The notes beneath the pieces were generated by a model that was given only the letters and a program-made list of their open reading frames with translations, did not search any database and was not told the origin of the DNA. Shown in pieces: positions 61,815-64,000 of a stretch of 64,000 nt of DNA. The translations under genes and the position numbers were made by a program. The first letter of the stretch is position 1; every line of letters begins with the position of its first letter. This DNA is from Gp13-AA77 sp035946735 (GTDB taxonomy: Bacteria > Acidobacteriota > Terriglobia > UBA7540): assembly GCA_035946735.1 (NCBI GenBank), contig DASYYZ010000024.1:20689-84688 (forward strand). The letters run 5' to 3'.

Positions 61815-64000
61815 ATGGCAAGGTTGCTTCAGGACTTACGCTGCAGCTTTCGAGTGCTGGCGAAGAATCCGAGCTTCAGCCTGGTAGTGATCCTAACCCT
61901 GGCTCTCGGCATTGGCGCCAATTCGGCGGTTTTCACGCTCACCTACGCCGTAATTCTAAAAAGCCTGCCCGTACCCAATCCCGGAGAATTAGTGCGTTAC
62001 ACCTTTCGTGAAAGGGGAGTACAGGACCTCTCTATCTCCGGGCCCGCCTACGAAGCCTTGCGTAAGCATGAAACAGTGAACCAGGACTTACTGGCCTGGA
62101 GCGGAGCCGATTTGACGGTCGAGGAGAACGGCGCTGTCACTCGCGCGAGCGGCGGGCTGCTCACGGGTAACGGATTCCGCGTGCTTGAATTGCAGCCGCG
62201 CCTCGGCCGTGCTTTCGGCGTTTCTGACGATGTTTCCGGGGGCGGTCCGAACGGCTACCAGGCACTGCTTGGATATGGCTACTGGACCGAGCATTTCCAG
62301 CACAGCCGTGACGTGCTGGGGCGAGTGTTGACCATCAACGGCCGCGCCGTGACGGTGATCGGAGTATTGCCTCAGGGTTTTGACGGAATTATTTCCGGCC
62401 AGAAAGCGGATATTGTGACGCCCCTGGCGTTCGAGGAGGTCATTCACGCCCCGCATCCGCAGCGCCGAGAAGCGGGGAGCAACTGGCTGACCGTGATGGG
62501 GCGCCTGAAACCGGGAGAGACGCTGAAATCGGCGGCGGCCAATCTACGCGCCACTGACGCGATTATGCGTGAGGAAGCCGACCCTAGCCATCGATTTCTG
62601 AGGGGCTTTTTCGCGCCCTTTGAGTTCGGGGTGGAAAGCGGGCGCTCCGGCAGATCGTTTTTGAAGGTTGACTACAGCCGCCCGCTGCTCGTCCTCGAGA
62701 TTCTTGTTGCGCTTCTTCTGCTTCTGTGCTGCGCCAATGGCGCATTATTAATGCTGGCGCGAGTGAGCAGCCGCTTTCGTGAATTCGCCGTACGTAGCGC
62801 TCTCGGCGCCTCGAGACGGCGCCTGTTTCAGCAGGTGCTGGGGGAAGTCGGGCTGCTGGCCGCTTGCGGTCTGGCTGCTGGAATCTGGCTGGGCTGGGTG
62901 GCGTCGCGGTCGCTGGTGGCGATGCTGGCAGGCGTCGGCGAACCGCCTCCGCTGGACGTGACTCCGCGTATCGTGATTTTGGCTTTTGCCGCGGGAGTCA
63001 CGGCGATGTCGGCGCTGGCAGCGGGCTTGTGGCCTGCGCTTCGCGCCAGCCGGGCGGCTCCGGCGCTCGATCTGAAGCGAAGCGAGGCGATGTCGTCCTC
63101 GAAACGTCTCGGAGGCTGGATCGTGCCCGTGCAGGTCGCAATCAGCGTCACCTTACTCGTCGCCGCCTCCTTGCTGGGTGGTACTTTCCTTCACCTGTTG
63201 GTGCAGAACTCAGGTTTTCGTCCGGACGGTCTGGTCATGGCCGATGTTGACTTGAGCGCTGCCAAGCCTACGCCCAAGCAAGCAGCCCAGGCGGCCTGGC
63301 GGATGGTAGAGGCACTCGAGAATACGCCGGGGGTGAACTCTGCGACGCTGCTATCGAGCGCTCCCATCCACAATGGCTGGGCGGCCGCACATTACTTCTC
63401 TTTGGGAAAGCGCGGCGGCGTCCATACGGACATGCAGACGTGGCCCGAGTCTGTCTCGCCGGGCTACTTCGCGACCATGGGGACGGGAATCCTGCAGGGC
63501 CGCGGGTTCGCGCCGAGCGACGAAAGCGGGGTTTGCGTCCTGAGCGCTTCCGCTGCGGCATACTTCTTTCCCGATGAAGATGCCGTGGGCAGATTTGTCT
63601 ATTCCGGCGGATCTGACTCCGGTAAGGACGGTACCGATCTCGATCCCAAGAGTGCTTGCCGGGTGATCGGGGTAGCCGAGGACGCGCGTTTCTTGTCCCT
63701 GCGCGAAGCACCGCCGCGCATGCTTTACAGCCTCGCGGCAGGCGACGATTGGGGAACGGCCTTTTCTCTGGCCGTCCGAAGCTCAAGCCCGGAGGCGGCC
63801 GCCGCCGCTCTCCGAAATACCGCGAGGCAGGTGGCGCCTCTCGCGCCCGCGCCGGCAATCTATACCTTCGCTGAACTGGTCGACGCTCATCTGCAGCAAG
63901 AGAGAATGCTGACGGCGCTTTCGATCTGCTTTGCCGGGATTGCACTCCTGCTGACCGGCCTCGGTCTGTACGGACTGCTCGCGCGAAGCGTCCTCCTGCG
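61815..64000 (+). CDS. Large MacB/FtsX-type ABC permease, 3'-truncated by window edge
   Basis: The frame is open from ATG 61815 to the window end (about 728 residues). A first helix (FSLVVILTLALGIGANSAVF) is near residue 20, so the cytoplasmic N-terminal part seen in the two other large permeases is missing. The MacB_PCD region includes YGYWTEHFQHSRDVLGRVLT. The FtsX block has ILVALLLLLCCANGALLMLA and EFAVRSALGASRRRLFQQVL. A second periplasmic part follows (EALENTPGVNSATLLSSAPI), and the last FtsX block begins ALLLTGLGLYGLLARSV. An ATPase gene was not seen before the window end. It is likely the partner of the HlyD-type adaptor. Confidence 0.9.
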   Translation, partial: MARLLQDLRCSFRVLAKNPSFSLVVILTLALGIGANSAVFTLTYAVILKSLPVPNPGELVRYTFRERGVQDLSISGPAYEALRKHETVNQDLLAWSGADLTVEENGAVTRASGGLLTGNGFRVLELQPRLGRAFGVSDDVSGGGPNGYQALLGYGYWTEHFQHSRDVLGRVLTINGRAVTVIGVLPQGFDGIISGQKADIVTPLAFEEVIHAPHPQRREAGSNWLTVMGRLKPGETLKSAAANLRATDAIMREEADPSHRFLRGFFAPFEFGVESGRSGRSFLKVDYSRPLLVLEILVALLLLLCCANGALLMLARVSSRFREFAVRSALGASRRRLFQQVLGEVGLLAACGLAAGIWLGWVASRSLVAMLAGVGEPPPLDVTPRIVILAFAAGVTAMSALAAGLWPALRASRAAPALDLKRSEAMSSSKRLGGWIVPVQVAISVTLLVAASLLGGTFLHLLVQNSGFRPDGLVMADVDLSAAKPTPKQAAQAAWRMVEALENTPGVNSATLLSSAPIHNGWAAAHYFSLGKRGGVHTDMQTWPESVSPGYFATMGTGILQGRGFAPSDESGVCVLSASAAAYFFPDEDAVGRFVYSGGSDSGKDGTDLDPKSACRVIGVAEDARFLSLREAPPRMLYSLAAGDDWGTAFSLAVRSSSPEAAAAALRNTARQVAPLAPAPAIYTFAELVDAHLQQERMLTALSICFAGIALLLTGLGLYGLLARSVLL

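Overview
The window reads as a stretch of chromosome from a soil-type Acidobacteriota bacterium. This is an inference from gene content, not from any marker gene. It holds three very large MacB/FtsX-type permeases of the kind that abound in this phylum, two of them paired with PadR regulators. It also holds an ECF sigma factor translationally coupled to a kinase-TPR protein, a second Ser/Thr kinase with a TonB-like tail, many TPR proteins and GC-rich dispersed repeats. No rRNA, tRNA or CRISPR array was seen.

Layout. 1-10.6 kb: the 3' part of clpB, two PadR/permease units facing outward around a GNAT acetyltransferase gene, a small exported protein, and a decayed partial duplication of the permease tail. 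10.6-15.4 kb: a Crp/Fnr regulator, then a run of small minus-strand genes (short unknown, RRM RNA-binding protein, exported protein, unknown, ABM-like protein), ending at a divergent XRE regulator whose 3' end has been overrun by a dispersed repeat. 15.7-21.4 kb: a 65-residue protein, a UvrD-like helicase, a membrane glycosyltransferase and a secreted kelch-like protein. 21.4-26.2 kb: an FG-GAP pseudogene, then the ECF sigma/kinase-TPR pair. 26.3-28 kb: a Tat-exported Met-rich multicopper oxidase. 28.2-31.1 kb: an accessory island that looks lower in GC. It has a ribbon-helix-helix gene pair with a clear operator, then a cassette of three tiny HTH proteins, a winged-helix protein, an unknown protein and a PD-(D/E)XK-like nuclease. 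31.1-36 kb: housekeeping genes (groEL, groES, ispH) and a second copy of the ABM-like gene. 36-46.6 kb: a TPR protein coupled to an alkaline-phosphatase-superfamily/TPR protein, an MFS transporter, a Tat-type Gfo/Idh/MocA oxidoreductase, an AbrB/PIN toxin-antitoxin pair, a winged-helix/TPR regulator, ftsY and a DUF1697 gene. 46.8-55.2 kb: a hybrid sensor kinase, an S41 protease and a zinc-ribbon Ser/Thr kinase with a TonB-like C-terminus. 55.4-64 kb: a large single-gene restriction-modification-type protein, then an HlyD-type adaptor and a third permease that runs off the end.

The best candidate for something undescribed is the 28.98-31.06 kb cassette. It has successive small HTH proteins in one direction, two apparent reading-frame discontinuities (a +1 break in the third HTH gene, and an A9 run where a -1 slip would fuse the unknown protein to the nuclease), and a nuclease start with no ribosome binding site. 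A second notable signal is a 58-bp leader, 55/58 identical by eye, shared by two ABM-like paralogues 20 kb apart whose proteins are only about 63% identical; in both leaders a small hairpin places the Shine-Dalgarno in its loop. A third is a palindrome-plus-motif module (TGTGCAA..TTGCACA next to a TTCAYAGGGA sequence) found both upstream of the multicopper oxidase and downstream of the restriction-modification gene.
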